Source of the DNA: Ipomoea triloba
Lineage: Eukaryota > Streptophyta > Magnoliopsida > Solanales > Convolvulaceae
Direction: 5' to 3'
DNA length: 64,000 nt
NCBI RefSeq assembly: GCF_003576645.1
Contig: NC_044916.1
Span: forward strand, 32,626,079-32,690,078
Shown here: one piece after another, positions 1-12,540 of the stretch
Position numbering within the stretch: the stretch's first letter is position 1
Layout of the letters: each line of letters opens with the position of its first letter
Translations under genes and position numbers: made by a program
The notes under the pieces: model-generated
Told to the model about the DNA's origin: nothing
The model's database searches: none
What the model saw: only the letters and a program-made list of their open reading frames with translations

Positions 1-114
1 CAGAGCATCTATGTTTTTAATTTAATCTACAAAAGAACCAACCACCAATAAAAAAGAATTTTGCAATGCATTCACCCCAAAACCAATGGGATGAACAAAC
101 ATTGATCCTCTCCA

Positions 115-3100
115 TTAATCAAGGTAAAAGAGGGTAACAATTTTCCTCATTTGTTTCGCTTCTTGACATGTTTCCATTAGCAACCTGCTGTCATGAAACG
201 CAAAGCAAATGACTTGCTGTACTTGTGAGATGATGTCCATGTTACACAGCCTACATAGTCCATCCATAAACAAGATGCGAGTCAGAATGCCTTCAAACTC
301 GAGCTTAGGCATATCAAAACCCAATATTGAAAAGATTTGCTCTTCATCAATCATCAAGAAAAAATTTATATAAAGTTAAGGAGACTGAGTTACCTGCTGG
401 CTTCTATCAATGTGAGATGGTCATTATAAGGTTTCTCTACTACATTTTTCACCTGGCAAATCCAATAATATCTTAGGATAAAATGCATAAAACAGCTTCA
501 GTGCAATGAATCAAACACAAACTATAAGTTTAACTGCCAAGTATAACATATTGGTGCACAATCATTGCACATTAGAAACCTACTTTTCGAGAAATAGGTT
601 CAAATGAATCGCACATATCCTACCAAAGATAGAGATTTGTGCCAATTAATTTTAATGTGACATTGATTATCTACTTAAAAGACATCTTGAAGGAACTCAC
701 AAACGACCACCAGGGGGGAAGGGGAAAAATCTTAAGCTGTCAAGCATATTTTCATTGATGAAATGAAATTCAAAGAGACTGAATTCTTACTTTAGACAGT
801 AACTCTTGGCTTTCTGGGGGTTGCTTACTCAAACTTTGTGGCAATATAACAGTCAGCAGTTCAGGTTTCTCAGCACGAAGTGCACCTCTTATAACTGCAG
901 CATTGGTGCCTGATGCACCAGATGTAAAAATATGGTTTTTCTGGAAATAAAATGAAAGAAAATATCAACTCAAATTTGCAAAGACCAGAAAACCAAAAGA
1001 AAATGTTCCAAAAACCATGAAAAGGTACAATATCACCTCCAATCGAATTAATAAAAATCATACCGTTATAACCAAGGCATAGCTGAGAATCTCAATAAGC
1101 TCTTGATGCATGAATCCCATATTTCTTGTCCCAAAAAAGCCAATATTTCTTGGACCTTGTTGTTGAATTGCTAGTAACTCCTGGTAGACATGCATTTATT
1201 AAAGACAGCTATGGCACGTGTTTCTGTTTGTATGCATATACTTATGTATGTATGTATAATCACATTTCAACTTTCTCAAATTCCATTAGTGAGATTCACG
1301 AGTAATTTACTAAATGATTCAACTGCAACTAGGCAAGTGAACCTCTTCCCTAGTCATGATGGAAGATTTGTACTTCAATGCAATTACATTAACAACAAGG
1401 CTTCGAAAAGAATAGTCATAGAAAGCCCTTGTCCAAAATTGTTTGTGATTAACCAGAACAAGTAATTAAATAACCCTCAACTTGTAGTGACAAATAGCAT
1501 GCCACCCACAAACAGAAGAAATATGCTTCTACTTTGATGTTTCAACTTCAACCACGTTGCCAAAAGATGCAAATTAATTACAGATTTTGGATGAGAGGAT
1601 AATATACCTGTAGATAGTCCACATCAGGAACAGGCTTGTATTCTGAAACCAGAACTGCCCCTGAGCCTTCAACAACAGATTGGGCTTGGGTAGGAATTTG
1701 GGTGGTGAATTCTTCATCAGAACCAAACATCTGAGTTGTGTATTCATCTTCATTCCCCAGATCACAATTCCTTTGATGTCTTTCATCATTTCCATGAAGC
1801 CACTATACCAGCACATAGAAAACAGAGGCTCCTGGCAGTAAATCATTAATGAAAACCAACAAATGCATAGAAAAAGATAATTGCAGCAGGTTCTCTTTTG
1901 CACGAAGATCAAATTCATAGAATGCCAAATGGAACCCCGAACCAATGATGTTTCAAACTAAAAGAACCACTCAAATTTCCAACAAGGATTCAAGTGCAAT
2001 TTGATAAAGTGTGGTGACTATTTGCTTGAATAGATAACATTTTAAGTTTGGGTACACTAATTTTTCTCGAAAATTACAAAATTATCACTAATGGAAAGTG
2101 CTACGTGGTTTTGTGTTCTGAAATACAAATGAGGATATGTAGTCATAAAAGATTGCAATATATCTTCTTATCAACTGACAACTGTGCAACCCTAGGTGTG
2201 GGATATATACAAGCTAATTCTAGGATTATACACAGGAGGTTTGGGGAAGAAAGGCCTCTGCAAAGGTAGGAATAGATATTTCGTATCCACTCATTAAATA
2301 AAAATAAAATACCATATTTAGGGAAAGTGTTATGAAATAAAAGATTGAAAGTCTGGCAGGTGGTGAAGAGCTGCCACCTGCCAATAAGGTGGAAGCTACG
2401 TGTTAAGCAAGTAGTGAGAAAGGTTCAATGATGCAGAGAGCAAGTTTAATGATGTGATACCCACAGTGTTCCATCAACCTTTTAGCCTTTAACTCCTATC
2501 AACACATCAGAACCCTTATTGCTCCGATTTGCTGCGTATTCACTGGACAGAAATAGTAACAGCAACAGAAGTTCCTACCTTTGCCTTTTGCTTACAAGCT
2601 TCGTGGCTCTAATACACTTATACACCACCAGCCAGTAAGGTGAAAGCTCTGAGATAAGCAAGTAGAGAGAAAGAAGATATAAAGTAGATTGATTCTATAT
2701 TGACATGATAGGAGGATTACAAAACCCTAGTATTTATTGGCCATTAAATAAAGTTAAAAGGGTTTATAAATGAAGAGCCAAAGGCTCCTAGAAATATGAA
2801 GAGTTTTCTACATAAACGTCACATGTGTATTCGTCACAAAAAGCAAATCCAGTAAAATTCCTTCATTTAATAGCCTAAGCAAGTTTTTGGAAAGAGTAAC
2901 TTAGAATATAATCCAAAAACACCAGGCGACATCAGAAGCAGTGCACTTTTGGGAACTCATACGCACGTGCCCACACGCGCATTTACACTTATAGTCCAAT
3001 TAGTTAGGTATAAAATATTACAGTGAAAGAAAACAAAATCAAATAACAGTAGTTCAGTACTTTCCATTTGAATCTAAAAACATACTCTTTTTACAAAATT

Positions 3101-4201
3101 CATCACCCAAAACAACTACACTTGTAATGAATCTAAAAACATACTCTTTTGACAAAAATTCATTACCCAAAACAACTACACTTGTAATGAATCTAAAAAC
3201 ACTCTTTTTACAAAATTCATCACCCAAAGCATCTACACTTGCAATGCCATGTTAGCTCAACAACCCAAGCACCAGTGCACATTTGAAGAATAAAAACCAA
3301 CTACTCCATAACAAAAGTAACATAAGTCACAGCCAGGTAAACTCCATCCCCCTAACCCACTCCCTCCTTCATTCTCAGCATCCAATAGCTCTATCTAAGC
3401 ACCCATTCTCAGTATCTCATCAACAGAAAGCTCAACACTTATATATAATATATTACATCCCTCACTTCACATTATTATATGCATATAACAAAGTTCCCAT
3501 TATAGGGAAAACACTTGCATTAAGCACATAGAAACCAATGCAACAAGAAGATAGACACATTCCAAGACTAGTAAAACTTGCATCCAAAACATAGTGGAAT
3601 GACATTTGACATCAAGTAGACAATTTAACAAGCAATCAAGTCAAATATCTGTTAACTGCATAAACTTGAAATCAACATGAAGAAGGGTTTCTTCCGACTA
3701 TTGTTACCTACATAGAGAAGGTTTCATACAACAATCCAAACCAACTCAACATAAAATTAGCTACATTCATCAAAGTTAACAAAGAATAAAAATAGACGAT
3801 TGTGCTAAAGCCTAAAGGCTTAAATTCAATAAAGAAAAATCGAAGCACCAGAAGGCTCCCTTTTTTAATCACTTGATATACCAAAATCCGAGACCCATCT
3901 CACAAAATTAAAGAACGATAGAAAAAATCCAATCTTTAAACACAGATAAGGATAAAGAAAGTGCGTATGAGATTATATCGACAAAAGCGAATAGAGTATC
4001 TGAGCAAAATACCGTCTGTATACGAGTAGATGTCCTTGGCGAAGCACCTCTTCTCTGAGGGAAAGAAGCAGAATAAGCGCAGATAGACTGGGAAGTGACG
4101 GTGAAAGGGCAGCAGTTATTGAGCGATAAATGAACAATTTTGGAGAAATTTGGAGGAAGAGGCAACACAGAGAGCCTCATTCCCAGTGAGGGACTAGTCA
4201 T
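115..4201 (-). CDS. DprA/SMF-like Rossmann-fold protein, probably plastid-targeted (6 exons, 281 aa)
   Basis: Exons on the minus strand: 4201-4013, 1802-1608, 1180-1064, 940-791, 452-394, 250-115. All introns are GT-AG, and the joined length of 846 bp is an exact open frame ending in TAA. The first ~60 residues are rich in Ser, Thr, Arg and Pro and have few acidic residues, like a chloroplast transit peptide. The conserved part carries GFFGTRNMGF (residues 142-151), TSGASGTNAAVIRGAL (from 173), the run LLTVILPQSL, and a C-terminus ending KIVTLFYLD. From memory this matches a family in cyanobacteria and plants annotated as DNA recombination-mediator protein A (DprA-like). The GTRN and TSGASGTNAA motifs suit a nucleotide-binding Rossmann fold. 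Bacterial DprA loads RecA on single-stranded DNA; whether the plant protein does so is not shown here. Intron 1 is 2.2 kb and contains a triplicated 59-bp repeat. The gene model is firm; the family name is less so. Confidence 0.8.
3070..3246. repeat. Tandem repeat, three copies of ~59 bp, in intron 1 of the DprA-like gene
   Basis: Three near-identical units begin at 3070, 3129 and 3189. Each starts GAATCTAAAAACA, continues through a CATCACCCAAA-type motif and ends in a CTACACTTG-type stretch. Copies two and three differ from the first by small indels and a few substitutions. Confidence 0.85.
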
Positions 4202-4507
4202 TTTCTCTCCCTTTGATTATAATACTGTATTATATGCTCTCCTTTCAATCTTGCTCAGCCTTTGCGCTCCTCTTCTTCCCTTTTCACACCCCGTTTTGCT
4301 TTGGCACAGACCCACGCGCAGGGGCGGAAAAAGAGAGGTGGAGATGGGGGTGACGTTGATGTATATGGACTGTGGGATTGAGCATGGAAAAGGGTTTTTA
4401 CTTTTTCTCTCTTTTTGTTTCTCTATTTTTTATTGGAAAAAAAAAAGGTTAATTAATAATTCCGAATAATTACGCAAATTTCATTTTTAGATTTTGTGAT
4501 ATTATCA

Positions 4508-4735
4508 CAATTACGAATCGTTTTAGATTTTAGAAATATGAAAAATATTTTTAAAGAAACTTTTTCATTTTTCATAAATGTTTTTATTTTCCGATGTTTG
4601 ACTGATTTAAAGTCAGAAAATCACAATTACGAATCGTTTTAGATTTTAGAAATATGAAAAATATTTTTAAAGAAAATTATTCATTTTCCATAAATGTTTT
4701 TCTTTTCCGATGTTTGACTGATTCAGAAAATAATA
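4508..4735. repeat. Tandem duplication, two copies of ~114 bp
   Basis: The block starting ATTACGAATCGTTTTAGATT recurs about 113 bp later with few changes, including a shared CCGATGTTTGACTGATT stretch. A young local duplication in non-coding DNA. Confidence 0.8.
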
Positions 4736-5999
4736 TTTTTAAAAATATGTATTTTTAAATATTAATTTATTTTTAAAATATAAATATAATCACTTTTTAT
4801 TTTAAATTTAAAAGCTAAACAAAAATTATTGATGTGTCATTATGTCAACAATAACGCGTCAAAATGTCAATTTTAGTTTAATTACATAATTGTGGATTGT
4901 TCATGGATCTAATTGTAATTTTTTAACTCGATGACCTAATTACATATTTGTGTGTAGTTCAATGACATATTTAAACATTATTCTTAACTTTAATAATTTT
5001 AAATTTAAAAAAAAAATGAAGATAACACCTCTTTTTTTTCTTTCTTTCTCTTTGGGTTCTGAGTTTGGCCAATATGTTTATTATTTGGTCCAACTCAATC
5101 TATCTATATTTTAAGTAGTCGTCTAAACTAAATAACTTGGAAAAAAATAAAAAGAACTTAAATGCTTTTTATCTTTTGAGGTATGAGTCATGTAGGGTTA
5201 ATATTTTTTGGTTTAACTCAACTCGACTATACCTATATTTTAATCAAAGTATAGCCCAATCTAACATTCTAGCTCAAAATAATAACAAGACATATAGTGA
5301 ATCAACTCACCCATTTGACAGCACTTGGAGGATGAGAGATAGAGAATTGAATGTAATATATAAATTTTGAAAATATATACAGAGTAAAATTTTGAAAATA
5401 TATTTTATGCCAAGATAAGTTATTTTTTGTTTAAGAAACATGAGTACTTTTCATTAACTTCATTTTTCAATTTATATCCAAACACTTTTCTGAAGTCATT
5501 TTTTGAGTTTACAAACGAACTCTTAGTTTTACTATTTTATTTTTATCTTATTACATTATTTAAAAATCATTCGCTTGCTAAATTAATTATTCATTTAAAT
5601 TTATTTTATTTCACCATTTAATAAATATAACTAACATGTAATTTCATTATTCAATTTAAAGAGTTTACGAATAAAGAGAAAATTTATATGTTTGCACAAG
5701 AGGCTTACATGATTAAATTGTATGTTAATCCCTTTGTAAATGGATGGCGTGACAAACAAATAAAATTTAAAATTATAATGATGCAAAATTTAAAAAGTAA
5801 GATCAAATATATTAATGAAACAATAGCGAAAGACTAAAATTTAATTCTTTAAATAATACTTTACATACTTTTATATTTTTACTTGTTATTTATTTTAGTG
5901 TTTTAATTGGTTCATTAAAAAAAAAAACTGAAAAAGTCACATTTTTAATTAGCTTGAGTGATCGTTATCTTTTAAGAACCTATTATAAAGCACAAGAGG

Positions 6000-6096
6000 C
6001 ACAAGAGTCAGTATTAACTCCACTGAGGCTCGAACCCACCACCTCCCATATAAAGAGAAGGGTTTGATGCCACTGGACCACAAGGTCCTTGGCAAT
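6000..6096 (-). mobile_element. tRNA-derived SINE fragment (CCTTGTGGT family)
   Basis: Read on the minus strand this begins TGCCAAGGACCTTG and contains a pol III A box, TGGTCCAGTGG, and about 45 nt later a B box, GGTTCGAGCC. It fits the consensus TRGYNNARNNG and GWTCRANNC. Related pieces occur near 6410, 34800, 37740, 42100, 50660 and 63100. I could not define the 3' end or a TSD, so the bounds are approximate. Confidence 0.6.
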
Positions 6097-6395
6097 TTAT
6101 TTTACTTTTTTTTACGAACACTTTGTCATCACTTTCACACCTTCTTATCTTTTAAGAGAGATCGAGAGTTTAGCATTTTGGCCTTAATTGGACCGGCCCA
6201 GTGTGAATAATATTATCTTTACTTATTTATATTACTTTTTTTTAGGAACACTTTGTCACCACTTTCACACCTCAATGGCTCAACCCGTCCATTTTTAATT
6301 TCCACCATTCACGTTCTACAACTTTTTTTTAGTACTATTGACTTTGTTACAATGTAGTGTCTGTTCATAGCTACTTTCTCAACCAAATGAAGCAC

Positions 6396-6488
6396 ATAGA
6401 GTCAATATCGTCTCCACTAAGGCTCGAACCCACCCCTTCCACTTGGGGTGCAATCGGGTGCCACTAGAACACGAGGTCTTTGGCATTG
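6396..6488 (-). mobile_element. tRNA-derived SINE fragment (CCTTGTGGT family)
   Basis: Minus-strand start TGCCAAAGACC, A-box-like TGTTCTAGTGG and B box GGTTCGAGCC in the same spacing as the copy near 6050, followed by a similar TGACTCTATGTGCTTC-type stretch. Bounds approximate. Confidence 0.6.
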
Positions 6489-7398
6489 CTACAGCTTTTT
6501 ATTAGTCTTGCATGAAGACTATATATCCATGAGTTTTTTTAAGGAAATATATGCATGAGTTTTAAATATTTAAGTTTAGTATATAAATCTATATATGTAT
6601 AATATAGTAAACATTAACACTTTATTAATATCATACGCAGCTTCATAATAGTAAGTGGCACGCATATATTTGTTTTTTTTTTTTTTGTGTATAATAAAAT
6701 GACAAATTGTACAAGTGATTGAATGTGTTATGTGTATGGCTTTTTTTTATTTTTAGTATTTACGTAAGCATTTCCCATATTGATTTCCTGTCCTAAAATG
6801 AGTAATATGTGTCATATTGAAACAGTCTAACTTAAGCGTGATAGCGTTGTCCTCCTGTCACCTTACGTGTCAAATGCCGCGGAGGCCAACATTTTGTCAA
6901 CTTAATTTTCATCAAATCAACAACGTAACGTCTATTATTCATAATGGAGGGTTGATATAATCTAGATGCCTATGGGAATTGAACCGGTTCACATATTATC
7001 TTAATCTTCTCTGATAATTTGCGTTTACAAATTTTCTTTGTTCTATAGTACAAACTACAAAGGTTACTGTCAATCTGTCTCTGTATTTTACCAAAAAATG
7101 AAGACAAATTCTGGATGAAGAGAAATAATTGAGTCTCAGAATAAGTGGTTACATATAATACAGATATGCGTGTCTGAGATACTAAAGTGATATATATCCA
7201 TAATCCATCCCTATACTTTAGAACCAATAAGCTGCTTACATACGACACAAATAATCCCAAAAACGATATGATCTGATAATGACACAGGAGGAGTTCACCT
7301 AAAGCCGTGATGTGATGGAAACAAAGTAGTTTAACATGAATTCTAATGTTGTCTACCCGACCCGACCAAGACCAAGATTTTTATTTTATATATGTATT

Positions 7399-10300
7399 CT
7401 AATGTACTGAAGAGCAGCAAACAAAGGGTACCCAGTATGCTTTCCCTTTCTTCTTTTCCTTCTTAATACCAACTGGATACCTTGCCGGAGAATCCCATTC
7501 TTTCTCGACGGCAGCCTCCTTTGGAGCAGTCGGCTCACTTGCTGGCTCAAAGCTTAGAACTTTGTTCACCGTGGTGGTGGTGGCTGTAGCAGCAGTGTTG
7601 TGAGTGGTGGTTTCATCTTTTTGTGTCGCACTCGCGCTAGGCACTTGTTTAGTGTTTGGCGATTTGGCCTCGCCCAGGAGGTTTTTCAGGGGCGTGTGTT
7701 GCTTGCCTGTGCTCCAGTTTGTGACTTTGGCAATGATCTCCTCATTTTTCTTCCGGCCTTGAGACTCGTTCACGACATTATTGAGAGACGGAAACCACCC
7801 AGCCTTCAGAGAATCGGATTTGGGGTGTTGAGCATTCTGCGCATTTTCAATCTCTGAACCGGATTCCACCAAAGTCATGAAAGATGGAGGCTCGAATGTG
7901 TCAGACTTGTCAGGGTTTCTTTCCACTTTTGTCTTTTTTTCTTGTGCTCCAGAATCAGGTACTTCACCATCAACAGGGGCTGTTGTCTCTGACTGGATAG
8001 AAAGCACTGTTTCATTCAACATAACCATGTAATCAGATGAAGAAAACACATGATCAGATAGGAAACTAGTACGGATGATCTGATAACCTTATATGAAACA
8101 ACATACAGGAAAGATACAGCTCTTACAAGAGAACTAACTGATGTGGATGTGCTAGATGAACGTAAGACTACTTTATAGTACAAAGAGTTAACACTGTTGT
8201 AGATAACCGATTAAACTCTCACACCATATGAAGAATGAAGTAACCAATTCATTTTTTAATTTAAAGAAAGTTTTTTTTCCTCAAAAAGCTTTAATCAAAC
8301 TATATATTGCATAGAGGGACACAAGACAGTACCTGAAACAGATCCCCAGTTGGCTTCCAAGCTATCAGTTCTGCTACTTGATGTCACTGACATATCAACT
8401 GCAGTAACACCATCTTGCTGTTTTGTGGTTTTGTCATCACCTTCGCCCTTTAAGGGAACAGAACCAACTACAGAGGTGCTTGTAGCATCTACTATATTAT
8501 TATTTTCCACAGTAGCAGAATTCCCCGAATTCAAGTCAACAGGCAAACTTGCTGACTCACTAAAAGTGGGACCCTCATAGGGTTTTTCCTGAAGGACTAC
8601 ATCTGCATGTTTTCCAGAAATTGAAGAAATGTGTTCCACATTTTCATGATTTCTTTCATCATCCCCAGCTGCATTAGTTGATTCTAGTACTGTGACTGAA
8701 GAATCATGCTTTGGTTCTATGTTGGCCATCTTGTCCTTTGCATCTTCTCCTCTGTGTTCACTCCCAGCAGCTATATTTGGCACTTCAGTCCTAGCTTTAT
8801 CATGAAGTGAACCATCACCAACTCCAAGAGAGTGGCCAGTTTGATCATCTTCAGCTCCTCCTCCATTTACCTTTGCCAGTTTTCCCCCAGTCTCTTCCAT
8901 GCTCCTGGACCTTTCTACATCCAAACATTTAGTTCCAGATTTTTCAAGATCAGGATGGTCATCTCCTCCAAAAGAAACAGGAGTTTGTGTCTTTTCAAAT
9001 ATAAAAGAACTGTCAGGATGTCCAAATCCTATCTTTGTGCCAGCAGAATACTCATCCTGTGGATGTCCTTCCCTGCTCTCATTTTCAGCCGGAAAAGACA
9101 TCTTTGTTGTATCCATTGCACAATCATAAAAAATTTCACTTCCTCCTCGTGTAATTGTTTTCCTGACTTCATCGCCCGTAGAAGGAGCAATAGAATTATT
9201 ATCTGAGTCGCCCGGTTGCTTACATTGTTTAAAAGAATTTTGTGAAGACCCATCCTTAGTTGGGTCCAGATTCTCCAAGGTAGTTGGAGCAGATACTGAA
9301 ATTTCCTCATATATCACCTTTGATCCCTCTGGATCAATTTTTCCCTCAATAGGAACTTTGCCATCATCCTTACTAATGTCATCTCCTGAAGCACCTAAGA
9401 TTGTGGGAATTATTTGCCCAACTTCCCCACCCATACAAGGGGCAATAGAATTCTCATCTGAATGGGCAAGTGGTTTACATTGTTGAAAAGAATTTTGTGA
9501 ACACTCATCCTCCGTAGAATGACTATTAGTTGGCTGAAAAGTCAATTTCGGTGACTCCAAGGTAGCTGGAACAGATATCGAAGATCCAAGATTTTCATCA
9601 TTTATAACCTCTGATGATCCATTCAAATCCATTTTTCCCTCTATAGGAACTTTGCCATCACCTTTCCTAATGTCATCTCCTGAAGCATCTAAGACTGAAG
9701 GAGGCCCAAGTAGGCTCTGGTCAGGCTTAACATCATCCTGTGCAGAGCCAATTCCTTCATCACCAGCACCGAGATCAAGTGCAAGGTTAGATTTTAAATA
9801 TTTGTAATCTTTGTATCCTTGAACCGCAAGTTCAGCATTGTGTAAAGAAGATATGTCTTTTGCCTCAGATAGCAGACGCACATCTTCCTTCTCTTCCACT
9901 TCTGTTTTGCATAACTCAACAATATCATTTTGGCACCTTCCTTCTATATCCTCAGTGTCTGTCTTCTGCAGAGGAGAAACATGAAGAAAGACACCACTTT
10001 CATCCTTCCCTCCCATCTTAGTTTCCAACTCATCACTTGGCTCTAACTTTCTATCCAGACTCGCAACCTCTGAAGCATTGCCATCTGCCTGAAACTGATC
10101 AGATTTCTGGTCTGGCGGGCATGAAATTTTTACATCTTCACCATTTGACTTAGATTCCAGTATAATATGTCCTGGAGTATCTCTAGCCCCCTCAAGTAAC
10201 TCAGGTTCCAAACTAGAAGATCTTGATACTTTGTTTTCTGCTTCAACTGACTTAGATCCCAGTATAATATGTCCTGGAGCATCTCTAGCTTCCTCGAGTA

Positions 10301-12540
10301 ACTCAGGTTCCAAACTGGAAGAGCTTGACATTTTGCTGTCTGCTTCAACTGACTCTACTGCCTTAGATCCCTGTATAATATGTTCTGGAGTATCTCTAGG
10401 CCCCTCAAATAACTCGGGTGTCAAACTGGAAGAGCTTGATATTTTGCTGTCTGCTTCGACCAACTCTACTTCTTCTTTCTGGCTTAGACTAGAAGTCTTT
10501 TCCTCTCCCTCTTGTACTGCTGTCTTCACTGAATCAGGTTCAGATAATCTACTTTGCAACGGAGCTATGTCCCTTGAAGGTTCTACAGCATCAGCTAGAA
10601 TCTCACTGGCATTTGCATGTTCATTTTCTTGTACACAAATGTCCTTCCTATCATTACTCATCAGGACTTCCTCACCGGTTGCTTTTACATTCTCCAAAAT
10701 TGGAGCCACGTCCAACTGTTGACCACTTGGTTCATTGAGCCCAGTAGAGTCTTCTTTGGATTTTGATCCAAAAGGTGTAGTAGCATCTAAAGGCTTCGCT
10801 GCACTTCCCAGCAGTTGAGGATCTCCTAATTGGCTTGTCTTTAACGGATCATCAAGTGGTTTGGGCGCATCTGCATTTAATAAAAGTCACTTCTATATTC
10901 TAATAAAGTTCACAAAACTTTCAAACCCCCATGTAACAATACTTCTAGTCAAAATTGTAAACACAAATAAACAAAATAGTTTAGAGACATACTCAAGCCA
11001 ACAACCCACTCCATAATTTGGTCTATTCACCAACAGACCAAATTATGTACTGGATCATAATGCACTGGCATTTTAATATTAGTAATAAAAATGCAGGCAA
11101 CAAACCGAAAATTGAACCCTTTTTGCAGCTGGGAAAAATACACACATATAATGAACTTCAACCAATAAAGAAAATACCAGCATATTCTAATAAGGAAAAT
11201 GCTTTCTTCCCCTCCAATATTTTCCCTCCTGATGTGGCTTCCATTCATTGGGGGCCGCGAATTGGCTGACCCCACCACTAACTAAAAAGAGAATTTAGTT
11301 ACCAATTAGATAGTGCCACATCACGAGGGATGGATTGGAGGCCGAAAATAGGAGGGGTATCTAGCATTACTCTTCTAATAAAAAAAAATCCATATTAGTA
11401 TTTCATTTGAACCCACATCTTGTATTGTAGTATACATTTAATGGAGAAATTTTGCATTACCATTGAAATCTACCAAATCAAGGGTGGTGTGCCCCTATTG
11501 AAGTGTTGGTACTGTCAATGGTCCCATGCCATTAATTATTATAGCAACTTTTGCATGACCATAATTTATTTGCTTGTTTACAGTTTACTAAGCAAAGCAA
11601 TTCCTTTCAATAATAATCCTATATAAGAAGCAAATTGGTCTACAATATAATGTTATCAGAAATTCAATATCTATAACCAATATTATGTGGAAAAGAAAAA
11701 TTCCTACACGGCATAACAGTTGATATCAATAAATGCATACCAGTAGGTGCATCAACCTTGGGTAACTCATCGCCCCCCGGAAATTTTTGAGCATGTTTGC
11801 CCAATTTTATAGCAGCCTCCAAACCTTCATCCATGACTGGATTATGATGGCCACTATCAGAAAAGTCTGTCATGGCATCAGAGAAAAGCTCATCCTCTGA
11901 TCTAGTGGATTTGAAGCTAGCAGCAGCCTCTTTGAAACTTTTGTTGATAATCTTAGGACCTTAAAACAACCAATTCACCAACATCAAACGCAGAAATTTA
12001 AAAATAAAATAAAAAATGAATAGAACATTGAAGTGATTTAGGATTGCAAAAAGGGAAATCTTACTTGGGGTTCGCCGATCATCATCCGAGGGGTGTTCGT
12101 CGTCGTCTGAAATAGCCAAATGGGTGGGTTCAGATTCAGTAAGCTTATACCCCTCAATAGTTCCGCAGACCTTTTTATGGGCTCTCCTGTGCTTAGCACT
12201 CGGGTGCGGGTTTGGGAAAGGCCACCCACATTTGTGACACAAGTGCACGCCATGGCTCGCATGACCTGAAATTTCCAAAGAGAAATAAACCCCATTTCAC
12301 ATCCCTCAACACCCAACATCACACAAAAACAAAGCCAAGATTTTGACCAAACCAGCATAAAATTAAGCAAACACACACGTGATGAAGCAGTGAACTTAAG
12401 CAAGAACAAAAACACCCTTTTATCCACTCACAGTAACCCAATAAACGAGGAGTGAAATTAGGTAGAAAAAAGGGAGATTCTGATGAACAGTTTAACAACA
12501 AACCTGACGACACCGTTGCTCTGTGATCTTGGTTCTCCAT
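7399..12540 (-). CDS. Large acidic C2H2 zinc-finger protein, function unknown (5 exons, 1200 aa)
   Basis: Exons on the minus strand: 12540-12504, 12265-12065, 11959-11741, 10870-8333, 8006-7399. All are GT-AG and the phases agree, giving 3603 bp with one terminal stop. The N-terminus holds one C2H2 finger, C22-x2-C25-x12-H38-x3-H42, with a further Cys at 46, in the motif LCHKCGWPFPNPHP. An acidic run follows (SDDDEHPSDDD). Exon 4 (about residues 153-998) is Ser/Glu/Asp rich, predicted disordered, and contains two sets of internal repeats. The C-terminus is basic (IKKEKKKGKAYW) and ends VPFVCCSSVH. Plant proteins with this finger and Cys-Cys-Ser-Ser end exist as uncharacterised C2H2 proteins, from memory. 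A single finger suggests nucleic-acid or protein binding, but no function can be assigned. The stretch starting at TTG 10715 is the interior of exon 4, not a separate gene. Confidence 0.85.
9160..9703 (-). repeat. In-frame duplicated segment in exon 4 of the C2H2 gene
   Basis: Two copies of an ~85-100 residue segment. Each begins ASGDDIxKxDGKVPIEGK, runs through SQNSFxQCK and ends near NSIAP(C/S)xGxEV. Plus-strand copies lie at about 9405-9703 and 9160-9395. The copies differ in length by about 15 residues. Confidence 0.8.
10130..10490 (-). repeat. In-frame triplicated repeat in exon 4 of the C2H2 gene
   Basis: Three tandem protein units of about 35-40 residues share an SSSLxPEL(L/F)EgaRDtPgHIIlgSK pattern. 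The DNA copies (near 10400, 10290 and 10180 on the plus axis) are about 85-90% alike by eye, which points to recent expansion. Confidence 0.8.

Larger units (their letters stand above)
4202..7398. other. Intergenic spacer upstream of the DprA-like gene
   Basis: No supported gene. The spacer contains a two-copy tandem duplication (4508-4735), two SINE-like tRNA-derived pieces (near 6010 and 6410) and otherwise AT-rich sequence with scattered stop codons. The first part must hold the promoter of the minus-strand DprA-like gene; I see no decisive core element. The short open frames here (for example 5137-5370 and 6970-7260) have no recognisable domain and look like chance. Confidence 0.6.

Noticed and set aside
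4140..4469. Plus-strand gene divergent from the DprA-like gene
   Set aside because: Overlaps exon 1 antisense, low complexity, no domain or splice support.
8295..10715. An 806-aa frame as a gene of its own
   Set aside because: Starts at TTG inside exon 4 of the C2H2 gene; splice sites and phase join it to the other exons.
10231..10722. Plus-strand frame opposite the C2H2 exon
   Set aside because: Antisense shadow of a Ser/Glu-rich repeat; no domain.
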